A stretch of 64,000 nt of DNA from Acinetobacter sp. ANC 4173 (GTDB lineage: Bacteria > Pseudomonadota > Gammaproteobacteria > Pseudomonadales > Moraxellaceae): NCBI RefSeq assembly GCF_004331255.1, contig NZ_SJOF01000004.1, positions 186,001-250,000 of the forward strand, written 5' to 3'. Shown here piece after piece: positions 48,936 to 58,038 of the stretch (within the stretch, counting starts at the first letter, position 1; every line of letters begins with the position of its first letter). Below the pieces are notes generated by a model. That model saw only the letters and a program-made list of their open reading frames with translations, did not search any database and was not told where the DNA came from. The position numbers were made by a program, and so were the translations under genes.

Positions 48936-50087
48936 TTAGACCTCTGCGTTTTTATGAATAGACTCAAGTGCTTGTGTTGCTAAGGCAGCAAAGTACTGAG
49001 CAGCTGGATAAATTAAGGATTCATTGGGTTGATATTGCGGATGGTGCAGACCGAAGTGACTGGCACTGCCGATACTGACAAAGGCACCCGGGATCTGTTC
49101 TAAATAGGCGCCAAAGTCTTCACCGATCAAATAAAGTGGCGCATCTTGCACCTCATAACCTTGCGCATGTGCAACGCTTTGGCTCAGTTCAGTCCATGTT
49201 GCAGTGTTAATTAATGCAGCGGGGCCATTGTCCCAATCCACAGCAATCTCAACTGAATGAGCAAGTGCAATACCTTGTGCAATTTGTTTAAGTTTTTGTT
49301 CAACTGCTAAGCGAACCTCTGGAGAATGGGTTCGTACCGTACCCTCCAAGTGCGCTTCTTCTGGCAAGATGTTCCAACTGGTGCCTGCATGCACTTGGGT
49401 GATACTGACCACACAGGTGTCCAAATTATTAATGCTGCGACTGGCAATGGTTTGCACTGCACTAATCAACTGTGCCGCGACCACAATCGGGTCTTTGGTT
49501 TCATGCGGACGACCTGCATGACCGCCTTTGCCTTTAATCACAATCTTGAATCGATCGACGTTGGCATAAAATCCACCAGCACGTGTCGCAAAAGTGCCTA
49601 GAGGTAACTCAGGGACATTATGAAAACCGAAAATGGCGGATACATCTTCCAAGGCACCACTATTGATTACCTCATAAGCACCACTATAGGTTTCTTCAGC
49701 GGGCTGAAAAATAACGCGTACCGTACCTTTTAATTCAGACGCTTGCGCTTTGAGTAAAATCGCAGCGCCTAAAATGGTCGAGCTATGCAAATCATGTCCG
49801 CAGGCATGCATGACCCCATCGTGAGTCGAACGAAAGTCTTGCTCAATCTCTTCATGAATGGGTAACGCATCAATATCTGCACGAATAGCGACAATTGGAT
49901 GACCACTGCCAATATCCGCAATCAGTCCTGTTTTTAAACCCCAAGTTGAAGTTTCAATGCCGTATTCAGACAGCCATTGTTTTAACTTATCGGTGGTTTG
50001 AAATTCTTGCCCTGATAATTCTGGATGACGGTGTAACGCATGTCTCCAACTCAGCAACTGCTGTTCAAGTAATGGTCTATTTGACAT
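48936..50087 (-). CDS. M20 family metal-dependent amidohydrolase/deacylase (SndA-like)
   Basis: A 383-residue cytoplasmic M20D enzyme without signal peptide. The metal motif is [15 protein letters not shown] and the catalytic glutamates are in [13 protein letters not shown]; the dimerisation domain follows ([20 protein letters not shown]). In this context it would remove the N-acetyl group after oxidation to release cysteine. The start [10 protein letters not shown] has GGAG 6 bases before it. It sits one base after the next start, in a tightly packed operon. Confidence 0.9.
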   Translation of the reverse strand: MSNRPLLEQQLLSWRHALHRHPELSGQEFQTTDKLKQWLSEYGIETSTWGLKTGLIADIGSGHPIVAIRADIDALPIHEEIEQDFRSTHDGVMHACGHDLHSSTILGAAILLKAQASELKGTVRVIFQPAEETYSGAYEVINSGALEDVSAIFGFHNVPELPLGTFATRAGGFYANVDRFKIVIKGKGGHAGRPHETKDPIVVAAQLISAVQTIASRSINNLDTCVVSITQVHAGTSWNILPEEAHLEGTVRTHSPEVRLAVEQKLKQIAQGIALAHSVEIAVDWDNGPAALINTATWTELSQSVAHAQGYEVQDAPLYLIGEDFGAYLEQIPGAFVSIGSASHFGLHHPQYQPNESLIYPAAQYFAALATQALESIHKNAEV

Positions 50088-50100
50088 CAATTTCTCCAAC

Positions 50101-51105
50101 TCAAGCTGCAAGCACAGCGTGCTGCGCCAGTAAAGTTAGAGATTTCAGACGCGTTGCATGATCCAACAGTGGTGATTCGACAATAAATTCATGAATTCCA
50201 TATTGTTGATGCAAAGCGTGTAATTGCTGATGAATATCATCGGCAGTACCTTTAATAATGTTCAGCTGCTCTTTTTTAAGGCTTTTAATCGCAGATTGAG
50301 CTTGTCGCGAAAACTCTTGCCCACTTTGCTCATTCGGAATCTTTACCCTTTGACCATTCTCAAGTTCTAAGGTCCACACCGACAGTCCTGCTGCCAGTTC
50401 TTCCGCTTGATCACGGCTATCCGCCACAATAATTTGTGCTGCAACAATGGCCCGTTCCCCTGCCGAATGGTGTGAGTAGGTCTGCAACGCATCTTGAAGT
50501 AAGGTGGCATCGCCATTTAAATGCGCAGCAAATACGAAGTTCCAGCCTAAATCTGCTGCAAGTCGAGCGCTTTCAATGCTTGCCCCCAATAAGAACTTTT
50601 CTGCACTTTGCTGAGGTATGGGTGTTGCAGCAACCTGATCAGGCTGATTTCGATCTAATTTTGCATTCAAATAATGATCTAATGCCTGTAGCTGCGCTTT
50701 AAAGTTGCCCTTTTGCGTTTGGTCTAACCCAAGTTGTAATGCCTGCGTTGAAACAGGAAAACCACCAGGTGCTTTGCCTACGCCCAAGTCCACGCGGTCA
50801 TGTGCCAAATTTGCCAAAACATTAAAATTTTCCGCAACTTTATAAGGGCTATAGTGCTGTAACATTACCCCGCCCGAGCCAATTCGAATGCTTTTAGTCT
50901 GTGCCAATAACCATGCAATCAAGATTTCAGGTGATGGACTTGATAATAGCGCTGTGGAATGGTGCTCAGCCACCCAATAACGATAGAACCCTAACGCTTC
51001 TGCTGTTTGAGCAATTTGCAAGGCATTTTTAAATGACTGTTCCGCGCTGATACCTTCGGCTCTTGGGCATTTATCCAATATGCTTAATTTATAACTCAGC
51101 CCCAT
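50101..51105 (-). CDS. LLM-class flavin-dependent oxidoreductase (CmoO/YtmO-like)
   Basis: A 334-residue luciferase-like protein of the MsnO8 type: LSILDKCP, RYWVAEHHSTALLSSPSPE, RIGSGGVMLQHYSPYKVAENF and VDLGVGKAPGG. The B. subtilis YtmO (CmoO) protein has the same family and size and also lies in the S-alkylcysteine operon. It is the first gene of the minus-strand operon, divergent from the TonB-dependent receptor. Confidence 0.88.
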   Translation of the reverse strand: MGLSYKLSILDKCPRAEGISAEQSFKNALQIAQTAEALGFYRYWVAEHHSTALLSSPSPEILIAWLLAQTKSIRIGSGGVMLQHYSPYKVAENFNVLANLAHDRVDLGVGKAPGGFPVSTQALQLGLDQTQKGNFKAQLQALDHYLNAKLDRNQPDQVAATPIPQQSAEKFLLGASIESARLAADLGWNFVFAAHLNGDATLLQDALQTYSHHSAGERAIVAAQIIVADSRDQAEELAAGLSVWTLELENGQRVKIPNEQSGQEFSRQAQSAIKSLKKEQLNIIKGTADDIHQQLHALHQQYGIHEFIVESPLLDHATRLKSLTLLAQHAVLAA

Positions 51106-51423
51106 TTTCTATTTTCCAAAAGATATAAAGTTGGGACCTATTAAACTAATTTTCGCTTTAAAAATTAAATATTAAATAAACTTAAAGTTATATAAAAAAG
51201 AGAAAAAACAGAGCCAATTAAAAAAACAATCGATTATAAAAAATAATGAATTAATTATTCAAATATTCAAAATAAAACTTCCAATTAAAAGTGATATTAA
51301 AATGACTATTTAATATTTAACAATAAAAAAACAATCGATATATTGACTTACCAGAGTCGGCACACTCACCTGCTTATTGATTTAAAAAAACCTCTCCGAA
51401 TTACATCATCATTGGAAAATATA
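51106..51423. promoter_or_regulatory. divergent control region with 15-bp direct repeats
   Basis: An AT-rich 318-base region between the operon and the receptor gene. The 15-mer with seven A followed by CAATCGAT occurs at 51220-51234 and 51325-51339 in the same orientation, start to start 105 bases (ten helical turns). This spacing suggests a regulator that binds both sites. No regulator gene is adjacent. Confidence 0.5.
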
Positions 51424-53961
51424 ATGCTGCACACCAAGTTAATACAGCCTCAGCCTGAAAAGCCGGGTTTTAAAATATCACTCCTTCATCAATCCATTTT
51501 TTTTGCATTAACTTGCGGAATTACCGGCTCAATCTACGCTGAAGATATTCAGCAAAAAACCGTAACATCCGTTGAAAAAGAAGATGTTCAACAACTCGAA
51601 AGCGTGGTGGTCGTAGGCAACCGTGGTGGTATTCGTACCATCACTGAAAGCCCTGCACCCGTAGACGTGATTAGTGGTGAACAACTCCTCAAACAAGGCA
51701 ATACCCTCGCGCTAAGAGACATTTTGGCCAAAGTAATTCCCTCTTTTAGTGTGGCTACTGTGCCTAGCCAGCCCGATGGTTACGGAGCTGTTGCCCGTTC
51801 TGCGGGTTTACGTGGTTTGGGTGGTGGGCATACGCTTGTTCTCGTGAATGGGAAACGTCGTCATGTCGGGGCTTTGGCCATTAATAAATACGGCTTTGGC
51901 GAGGGCTACCAAGCAGCGGACTTAGACCTGATCCCAATTGGTGCTATTGCACGAGTTGAAGTTTTACGTGATGGTGCAGCCGCTCAATACGGTTCTGATG
52001 CCATTGCAGGGGTCATCAATATTGTGCTCAAATCGGCAGATAATGGCGGCAATATTAGTGCCACCTATGGCGGGCGAGAACACTATGATGGAACGGGTCG
52101 AAACGGAGAAACCTTCCAACTGAATACCAACGTTGGTGCACCACTGGGTCAAGAAGGTTTTATCAATTTGGGTTTTGACCTAAAAAATCAGGATGCTACC
52201 ACCCGTGCTGGCCCTGTTTCAGGCAATATTTATTCAAAAGTAAATGGTCAAGATGACCCACGCGAAGCCACGGTAGATCGTAATTTAAATAAATTGGGTT
52301 TGCCTTCGGTTGAACAACTTAATGTTTCTGCAAATGCTGAACTGCCTTTGAGTAAAGCCGCAACCTTATATAGTTACACCACCGCAGGCTGGCGCGATGC
52401 CTCGACTGGTGCCTCTTACCGTCGCCCGAACTCTAGATCGGGTATTGTTGAAATATTCCCGAATGGTACGACACCCGATGTCATTTTAAATGAAACAGAT
52501 GTGCAAACTGTTTGGGGACTAAAAGGTGATGATGTACTCAGTTGGGCATGGGATGCGAGTAGTTCTTATGGCAAAAATACACAAGATCACTCTACGCGAA
52601 ACAACCTCAATCCATCTCTTGGACCCTCTAGCCCGACTTCATTTGGGCTGCAAAGATATGAAGCATATCAATGGGTCAGCAATCTTGACCTGAAGAAAAC
52701 CTTCGATATTGGTTTTGGTGCCAATCCACTGAGTGTTGCTTGGGGACTAGACTATCGTAAAGAAGGTTGGGCATCTAAAGCCACTGATCCTTTAGCCTAT
52801 AAAAATGGCGGTTATATTATTCCTACAGGTGATAATGCAGGTTTACCTGCAACCGTTGGAACCTTTGGTGCCCGGGTGTTACTACCTGAAGATGAAGCCG
52901 ATATTAGCCGGACTAACACGGCTGCCTATTTAGATTTAGGATTAGATGTAACCAAGAACTGGTTTGTGGGTTTAGCAGGTCGTTTCGAGCATTATGATGA
53001 CAGTTCGGGCGATACCTTTAACGGTAAAATTAACAGCCGTTATGAGTTCAACCCACAACTGGCGGTACGCGGAACAGCCAGCACAGGCTTTATTGCCCCC
53101 TCTTTATATCAACAAGGTTTTGCCAGTACGGGCATTGTAAGTACGGTAAACAATGGCGTTCGCTCAGATGTCTACAGTAAATCGGTGCGTACCGATTCTG
53201 CATTAGGCAAAGCTTTAGGTGCAGAGGCCCTCGATCCTACCGAATCGACTAACTTCTCACTGGGTTTAACGTATAGCCCATTCAAGAACTTTAATCTTGC
53301 AGTCGATGCTTATCGTATTGAATTAAAAGACCGTATTGCGTCCACGGCAGGTCTTACAGGAACTGGCATCAATAACATCTTGGCAGCAAACGGTTTTTCT
53401 AACGTCAACTATGTCACCTACTATGCCAACTTATTTGATACAGAAACCAATGGGGTCGATGTTGTTGCGGACTATACCCAACAGCTGAATAAATATGGTC
53501 GTATCCGCTGGAGCTTGGGCTTCAACTGGAATGAAACCGATATTACAGCAATTGCAGATAATCCAAGCCAGTTAGACGGTATCAACATTGATCGTATCAC
53601 CCGTCGCACCAAAGGCATGATCACCGATGCAGATCCGAAAACCAAATTCACGTTGGCTGCGAATTGGCAATACGCAAAACTGGATTTAAATACGCGCCTG
53701 TCCCGTTATGGCAGTTACATTGCACGCAGCGAAACAGCGGCGACAGACCAAACTTTTGATGCTAAATGGATTGTAGACCTAGATGCGACCTATAACCTTA
53801 CAGACAGCCTGTCCTTTACTTTAGGCGCAGATAACGTGTTCAACACCTACCCTGAAAAATCCAACATTGTCGATGGCTTAGGTGAAAACTACTATGCTCA
53901 GCTTTCGCCTTTTGGACTGTATGGTGGTTATTACTATGGACGTGTCAATTACCGCTTCTAA
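51424..53961 (+). CDS. TonB-dependent outer membrane receptor
   Basis: An 845-residue gated barrel. The signal region ends at ITGSIYA (about 38), a probable TonB box ESVVVV follows near 60, then the plug domain (SPAPVDVISGEQLL through ARVEVLRDGAAAQYGSDAIAGV, the conserved plug end) and the barrel, ending in VNYRF. The longer open frame to 51343 is rejected: it places 27 residues before the signal. Divergent from the S-compound operon, so its ligand may be the same sulfur compound. Confidence 0.93.
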   Translation: MLHTKLIQPQPEKPGFKISLLHQSIFFALTCGITGSIYAEDIQQKTVTSVEKEDVQQLESVVVVGNRGGIRTITESPAPVDVISGEQLLKQGNTLALRDILAKVIPSFSVATVPSQPDGYGAVARSAGLRGLGGGHTLVLVNGKRRHVGALAINKYGFGEGYQAADLDLIPIGAIARVEVLRDGAAAQYGSDAIAGVINIVLKSADNGGNISATYGGREHYDGTGRNGETFQLNTNVGAPLGQEGFINLGFDLKNQDATTRAGPVSGNIYSKVNGQDDPREATVDRNLNKLGLPSVEQLNVSANAELPLSKAATLYSYTTAGWRDASTGASYRRPNSRSGIVEIFPNGTTPDVILNETDVQTVWGLKGDDVLSWAWDASSSYGKNTQDHSTRNNLNPSLGPSSPTSFGLQRYEAYQWVSNLDLKKTFDIGFGANPLSVAWGLDYRKEGWASKATDPLAYKNGGYIIPTGDNAGLPATVGTFGARVLLPEDEADISRTNTAAYLDLGLDVTKNWFVGLAGRFEHYDDSSGDTFNGKINSRYEFNPQLAVRGTASTGFIAPSLYQQGFASTGIVSTVNNGVRSDVYSKSVRTDSALGKALGAEALDPTESTNFSLGLTYSPFKNFNLAVDAYRIELKDRIASTAGLTGTGINNILAANGFSNVNYVTYYANLFDTETNGVDVVADYTQQLNKYGRIRWSLGFNWNETDITAIADNPSQLDGINIDRITRRTKGMITDADPKTKFTLAANWQYAKLDLNTRLSRYGSYIARSETAATDQTFDAKWIVDLDATYNLTDSLSFTLGADNVFNTYPEKSNIVDGLGENYYAQLSPFGLYGGYYYGRVNYRF

Positions 53962-53978
53962 AAACATTTAAACCTAAA

Positions 53979-54062
53979 TACTTTGGTGAAATTTCAATAT
54001 CGCCTATGTCATTTTGACTATTCAGAATGGCGATTGCTTAAATGCTAGATTTCACCAAAGTA
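53979..54062. repeat. 84-base imperfect palindrome between receptor and GST genes
   Basis: Outer arms of 14 perfect pairs, TACTTTGGTGAAAT (53979-53992) with ATTTCACCAAAGTA (54049-54062), enclose inner arms ATCGCC (53999-54004) and GGCGAT (54029-54034). It is too long and lacks the T run of a normal terminator. It could be a MITE-like remnant or an RNA hairpin controlling the GST gene. Confidence 0.6.
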
Positions 54063-54098
54063 CTGCTTCACACACATCCAAAATTTTTGAGAAAATAT

Positions 54099-54719
54099 AT
54101 GAGCATTACCATTTGGGGTAGACCCAACTCTTTAAATGTCCACAAAGTACTTTGGCTAGCAGCCGAACTTGGACTTCAATTTGAACATATTCCTGCGGGA
54201 CAACAGTATGGTGTGATTGATACTGCCGAGTTTTTAGCACTCAATCCCAATGGTCTAATTCCTGTCATTCAAGATAGTGACACGGTTTTGTGGGAATCAA
54301 ATACCATTTTACGTTATCTGACTGAAGTGTATGGGAAAAATTCATTATGGATTGAAGATCCACGCTTACGCTTTAGCGCAGAAAAATGGATTGACTGGTA
54401 CACCACCACCGTCCTGCCTGTGTTTGGGATCGTGTTCTTTAATTTGGTTCGTCAGCCTGAAGACAAAAGAGATTTGGCTGCGGTCAAAGTCGCAGCAGAA
54501 AAACTAGAAAAGATCTTGGATGTTGCCAATGCTGAGTTGGCTAAACAGCCCTATCTGTCTGGCTCTCATTTTGGCGTTGCGGATATTCCGTTGGCTTTAG
54601 CGCTCAATCACTGGTTCAATTTAGATGTTGAGCGCCAGCATGATCATACGCACTTAAAAGCATGGATCGAACGTATTAGAGCGCGTGAGCACTTTTTAAA
54701 AGTGGCCAATATTCTTTAG
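54099..54719 (+). CDS. glutathione S-transferase family protein
   Basis: A 206-residue GST. The N-terminal thioredoxin-like domain holds GRPNSLNVHKVLWLAAEL and the glutathione-binding ESNTILRYL; the C-terminal helical domain contains HFGVADIPLALALNHW. The ATG at 54099 gives the canonical MSITIWGRPNS start; the longer frame begins inside the palindrome. Its place beside the sulfur-compound operon suits degradation of S-conjugates, but it may be a general detoxifier. Confidence 0.9.
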   Translation: MSITIWGRPNSLNVHKVLWLAAELGLQFEHIPAGQQYGVIDTAEFLALNPNGLIPVIQDSDTVLWESNTILRYLTEVYGKNSLWIEDPRLRFSAEKWIDWYTTTVLPVFGIVFFNLVRQPEDKRDLAAVKVAAEKLEKILDVANAELAKQPYLSGSHFGVADIPLALALNHWFNLDVERQHDHTHLKAWIERIRAREHFLKVANIL

Positions 54720-54764
54720 TTAAGCATTATTGCACCATTTTTAAAAATCTTAGCTTTAAATAGC

Positions 54765-54797
54765 ATAAGGCTGTCCTGTATACGGACAGTCTTATTG
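54765..54797 (+). terminator. terminator after the GST gene
   Basis: A 12-bp stem ATAAGGCTGTCC/GGACAGTCTTAT with one G-U pair, 7-base loop, short T tail. Confidence 0.7.
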
Positions 54798-55170
54798 CAT
54801 ATAAATAGATTTGTTTAGCAGAGATATTTAAATTAACCCCATAACAAAAATTAAATACAAACTTAACCATAAGCAGATATCTCAAATATAAAATAAATTA
54901 TCTATAATTATTCTAAGACACGATCTTTAATTATTCTTTTATCACTTTTTATCAAAATACTAATCTAAAAAAGTTCTTTTTCTATTTTAGAAAAATCACT
55001 CATTATATTTTCAATCTCTCATTTAGCTAAATTATTTCACGCATCTGTGAATTAATTAAAAACTTAGAATTGAAAGAATATTTCCTTATTCAAATTAAAC
55101 CAATTTAATTAATGAAATAAAAAATATTCTGCAATACAAATTAAATCTTATTGAATGGTGCATTACTGAT
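54798..55170. other. very AT-rich region upstream of tonB
   Basis: No coding sequence. It must carry the tonB promoter; an AATTAT/ATAATT dyad around 54895-54915 is a weak candidate for an iron-regulator site but does not match a Fur box well. Confidence 0.35.
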
Positions 55171-56004
55171 ATGAGTGAAGTCAGTCGAAGTCCTTATAAA
55201 AAGGCAATTTTGTTTGAACAACTTCAAAATGTTCAGTCCAATGTATTTCATGCTGTAGATCCTTTTGTTGCCCATTTGGCAAGTCCGATCGCAGCAGAAA
55301 AACCTGTTCAAACCCATAAGATCTTTTGGGCGATTGGTGCTGTTCTGGCATTACATTACGGCATTTTTTATCTTGCAGAGCATCTTCCAACGCCGCCCTT
55401 AGTCGTGAAAAAACCCGAACCTATCGCGATTGTAATTGAAAAACCCAAGGAAGAGCCGCCTAAGGTGATTGAACCCAAACTCAAACAGGAAATACAAAAA
55501 CCGATCATTCCACCTGTTTCCGCAAAGCCTCAGCCCGTACAAAAACCTGTGGTTGAAAAGCCCGCGCAAAAACCTGTAGCGCAGAAGCAGATTGAGCAGC
55601 CTCGACCTACTGCCAAATCAGTTGCTCAACCTGAACAGCGGGCTGAAGCAACAGAAAACGTTACACCGACCCCAAAAGTTGCTGAAGCTGTGAGTAAACC
55701 CGCGCAAGAAAACCTGCCTGTGACAGCAGCCAAAGGTTATGCCGGTTACCTGAGTAATCCTGCCCCCGAATACCCAGAAGTGGCGTTAGACCGTGGTTGG
55801 GAAGGTGTTGTGATGTTACGTGTAAAAGTCTCACCCACAGGCAATCCTTTGGAAATCAACCTGAAAAATAGCAGCGGCAAAAAAGCACTGGATGATGCAG
55901 CTGTAAAAACTGTGAAACGCTGGAAATTTTCACCTGCACTACGTGGCAACACGCCAGTAGAAGGTTGGGTCGATGTTCCGATTCACTTCAAATTACCCAA
56001 TTAA
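55171..56004 (+). CDS. tonB: energy transducer TonB
   Basis: A 277-residue periplasm-spanning protein that carries proton-motive energy to outer-membrane receptors. An unusually long cytoplasmic N-terminus (about 50 residues) precedes one span (about 51-69, containing His62). A Pro/Lys/Glu-rich rod follows (about 75-185), then the C-terminal TonB domain (NPAPEYPEVALDRGWEGVVM to WKFSPALRG). exbB and exbD follow in an operon. Confidence 0.94.
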   Translation: MSEVSRSPYKKAILFEQLQNVQSNVFHAVDPFVAHLASPIAAEKPVQTHKIFWAIGAVLALHYGIFYLAEHLPTPPLVVKKPEPIAIVIEKPKEEPPKVIEPKLKQEIQKPIIPPVSAKPQPVQKPVVEKPAQKPVAQKQIEQPRPTAKSVAQPEQRAEATENVTPTPKVAEAVSKPAQENLPVTAAKGYAGYLSNPAPEYPEVALDRGWEGVVMLRVKVSPTGNPLEINLKNSSGKKALDDAAVKTVKRWKFSPALRGNTPVEGWVDVPIHFKLPN

Positions 56005-56035
56005 ACTGTAAAATTTTATCTTAGGAAAACTCGAT

Positions 56036-56770
56036 ATGTCTGATATTAATACGATTATTCATGATGCAACCATTTGGCTATTGATCGGTTTTTCGATCGT
56101 AACCTGGGTTTTAATTGTGGTGAAAGCCGTACAAACCTCAAAAGCCACTAAACAAAGTAAGCTGTTTGTCGACAACTTTTGGTCAGCCCAGAACTTGGCA
56201 GAGGCAATTAACCAGTCGGAAGATGCGCAGGGACCAACAGCACGTATTGCCCAAACTGGTTTTAAAACCTTGACTGAAGCCAATGAAAAAACCCATCAAG
56301 ATTTACAACAAACATGGAGTCGTCAAGATTTGTTAGAACGTCACTTACGCAAGCAAATTCTTGCTGAACGTCGTCAACTCGAAAAAGGCTCAGCCGTTCT
56401 CGCATCGATTGGCAATAATGCTCCATTTATTGGTTTGTTTGGTACGGTATTTGGGATTATCCATGCCTTACAAGCAATTGCTCAATCAGGCAGTGCCAGC
56501 ATGGATGTAGTTGCTGGTCCAATTGGTCAGGCACTGGTTGCAACAGGAATTGGTATTGCTGTGGCTGTGCCTGCTGTGCTTGCCTACAACTTTTTTGTCC
56601 GTAAAGTGAAAGGGATTGGTGCAGATTTAGATGATTTTGCAACAGACTTTGTCAGTCTCACTCAAAAAGTAGGTTTCCAACTACCAACCAAAATTCAAAC
56701 TGCGCATGTTGCAGCAAAACCAGTGGCGACACATCAGTTGTCATCTCAAGAAAAGGAGGCTTTGGCTTAA
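56036..56770 (+). CDS. exbB: biopolymer transport protein ExbB
   Basis: A 244-residue inner-membrane proton-channel subunit with three spans. The TolQ/ExbB core is LASIGNNAPFIGLFGTVFGI and GPIGQALVATGIGIAVAVPA. It couples the proton gradient to TonB with ExbD. An AGGAAAAC site precedes the ATG; the stop abuts the exbD start. Confidence 0.94.
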   Translation: MSDINTIIHDATIWLLIGFSIVTWVLIVVKAVQTSKATKQSKLFVDNFWSAQNLAEAINQSEDAQGPTARIAQTGFKTLTEANEKTHQDLQQTWSRQDLLERHLRKQILAERRQLEKGSAVLASIGNNAPFIGLFGTVFGIIHALQAIAQSGSASMDVVAGPIGQALVATGIGIAVAVPAVLAYNFFVRKVKGIGADLDDFATDFVSLTQKVGFQLPTKIQTAHVAAKPVATHQLSSQEKEALA

Positions 56771-57175
56771 ATGGCGATTTCAACTTCTCAAGATGATGAT
56801 GTCGTCAGTGACATCAACATTACCCCGCTCGTCGATGTGATGTTAGTATTATTGATCGTGTTCATCGTCACGGCGCCTTTACTAACCAATAGCGTAAAGG
56901 TCAACTTACCGAAAGCTGCGCCGACACAATCTACAGATCAAAACAAAGCACTGGTGATTAGTGTAAAACCGGATGGCACAATCTTTCTAGATAAAGATCC
57001 AATCAATCTCGAAAATTTTGAGCAAGAAATTACACAGCGTAAAAATGCCAATAGCAAGTTGGCATTAAACTTAAATGCCGATGAAACCGTCCCTTATGGC
57101 ACGGTGGCAAAACTTTTAGCCAGTATAGAACGCGTTGGTGTGGAGAAACTTTCTGTTATCACAACCCCCCAATGA
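56771..57175 (+). CDS. exbD: biopolymer transport protein ExbD
   Basis: A 134-residue partner of ExbB. It has a short cytoplasmic N-terminus, one span with the proton-carrying aspartate in NITPLVDVMLVLLIVF (near 25), and a periplasmic domain. The start directly follows the exbB stop, with AAGGAGG inside exbB. Confidence 0.94.
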   Translation: MAISTSQDDDVVSDINITPLVDVMLVLLIVFIVTAPLLTNSVKVNLPKAAPTQSTDQNKALVISVKPDGTIFLDKDPINLENFEQEITQRKNANSKLALNLNADETVPYGTVAKLLASIERVGVEKLSVITTPQ

Positions 57176-57193
57176 TGCACGTGTCCATTGTCT

Positions 57194-57226
57194 AAAAAGA
57201 CCTATTTCTTTGAATAGGTCTTTTTT
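57194..57226 (+). terminator. intrinsic terminator after exbD
   Basis: A 13-bp stem AAAAAGACCTATT/AATAGGTCTTTTT with a 6-base loop and T run. It separates the Ton and Tol operons. Confidence 0.92.
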
Positions 57227-57607
57227 ATATAAAAATAAAATGCATAGGATTAAATCTCGAGTTCACACTATATTCAGCAGCTGGATATTCCTATTCACTG
57301 TTTACACTTCATTCCTGCGCCACTTCTCGTTCTCACTTTTAAACAACAATCAAATCCCCCTTCAACGATACTTTACAGCATAGATCTGCCTCAAATATAC
57401 AATCGCAAAATGCCAGAATTGAATGTTTTTTAGTGCTCTAGTTTTCAGATTGAAAACTTGTGCCATTGGACGGTCATTTCAAACTGCTAAACTTCATGAC
57501 ATTACTTAGCCCATGACTTTACCCCATATACCTGCAATCATTTCAAGCAGCTTTGGACAAGCATCGGCTTCGCAACACAACATTAAATCTAGACATGGAA
57601 CACAATC
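57227..57607. other. intergenic region before the tol-pal operon
   Basis: No supported coding frame. It should hold the ybgC/tol promoter. Only a short GTTTTC/GAAAAC dyad (near 57439) was noticed. Confidence 0.4.
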
Positions 57608-58015
57608 ATGGCGAATAAATTCGAATTTCAAATTCGTGTATATATTGAAGACACTGACGCAGGCGGTATTGTCTATCATGCCAACCATATTCGCTTTATG
57701 GAACGTACCCGTACAGAATGGTTACGTGCCTCTGGTGTAGACCATTACTGGCACCAAAAAGATTACAACTTTGTGGTGCACAAAATTAATGTTAAATACA
57801 TGCGTCCAATTCTGATGGATGACCTCATTACTGTTACAGCAAGTGTAGTTTCGTGTAAAGCTACGTCTTTTGTATTGCAACAAAATATTTATCGTGGTGA
57901 AATCTTGTTGGCTTCTGGCGAAGTCGAATTAGCATGTATTAGTGCAGAAATGAAACCTCGTCGTTTGCCAGATGTCATTCACGATCTAATTCGTAAAGAG
58001 TTAGAACAAATCTAA
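57608..58015 (+). CDS. ybgC: tol-pal system-associated acyl-CoA thioesterase
   Basis: A 135-residue hot-dog thioesterase. It has the 4-hydroxybenzoyl-CoA-thioesterase motif IEDTDAGGIVYHANHIRFME with the active aspartate (near 16) and DYNFVVHKINVKYMRPILMDD. It is the first gene of ybgC-tolQ-tolR-tolA-tolB-pal. Its link to envelope upkeep is known by context in many proteobacteria. Confidence 0.94.
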   Translation: MANKFEFQIRVYIEDTDAGGIVYHANHIRFMERTRTEWLRASGVDHYWHQKDYNFVVHKINVKYMRPILMDDLITVTASVVSCKATSFVLQQNIYRGEILLASGEVELACISAEMKPRRLPDVIHDLIRKELEQI

Positions 58016-58038
58016 GAAAACTCGGCTCCTGTGTAACT

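Noticed and set aside
54895..54915. Fur box upstream of tonB
   Set aside because: The AATTAT/ATAATT dyad is in very AT-rich DNA and does not match the 19-bp Fur consensus well.
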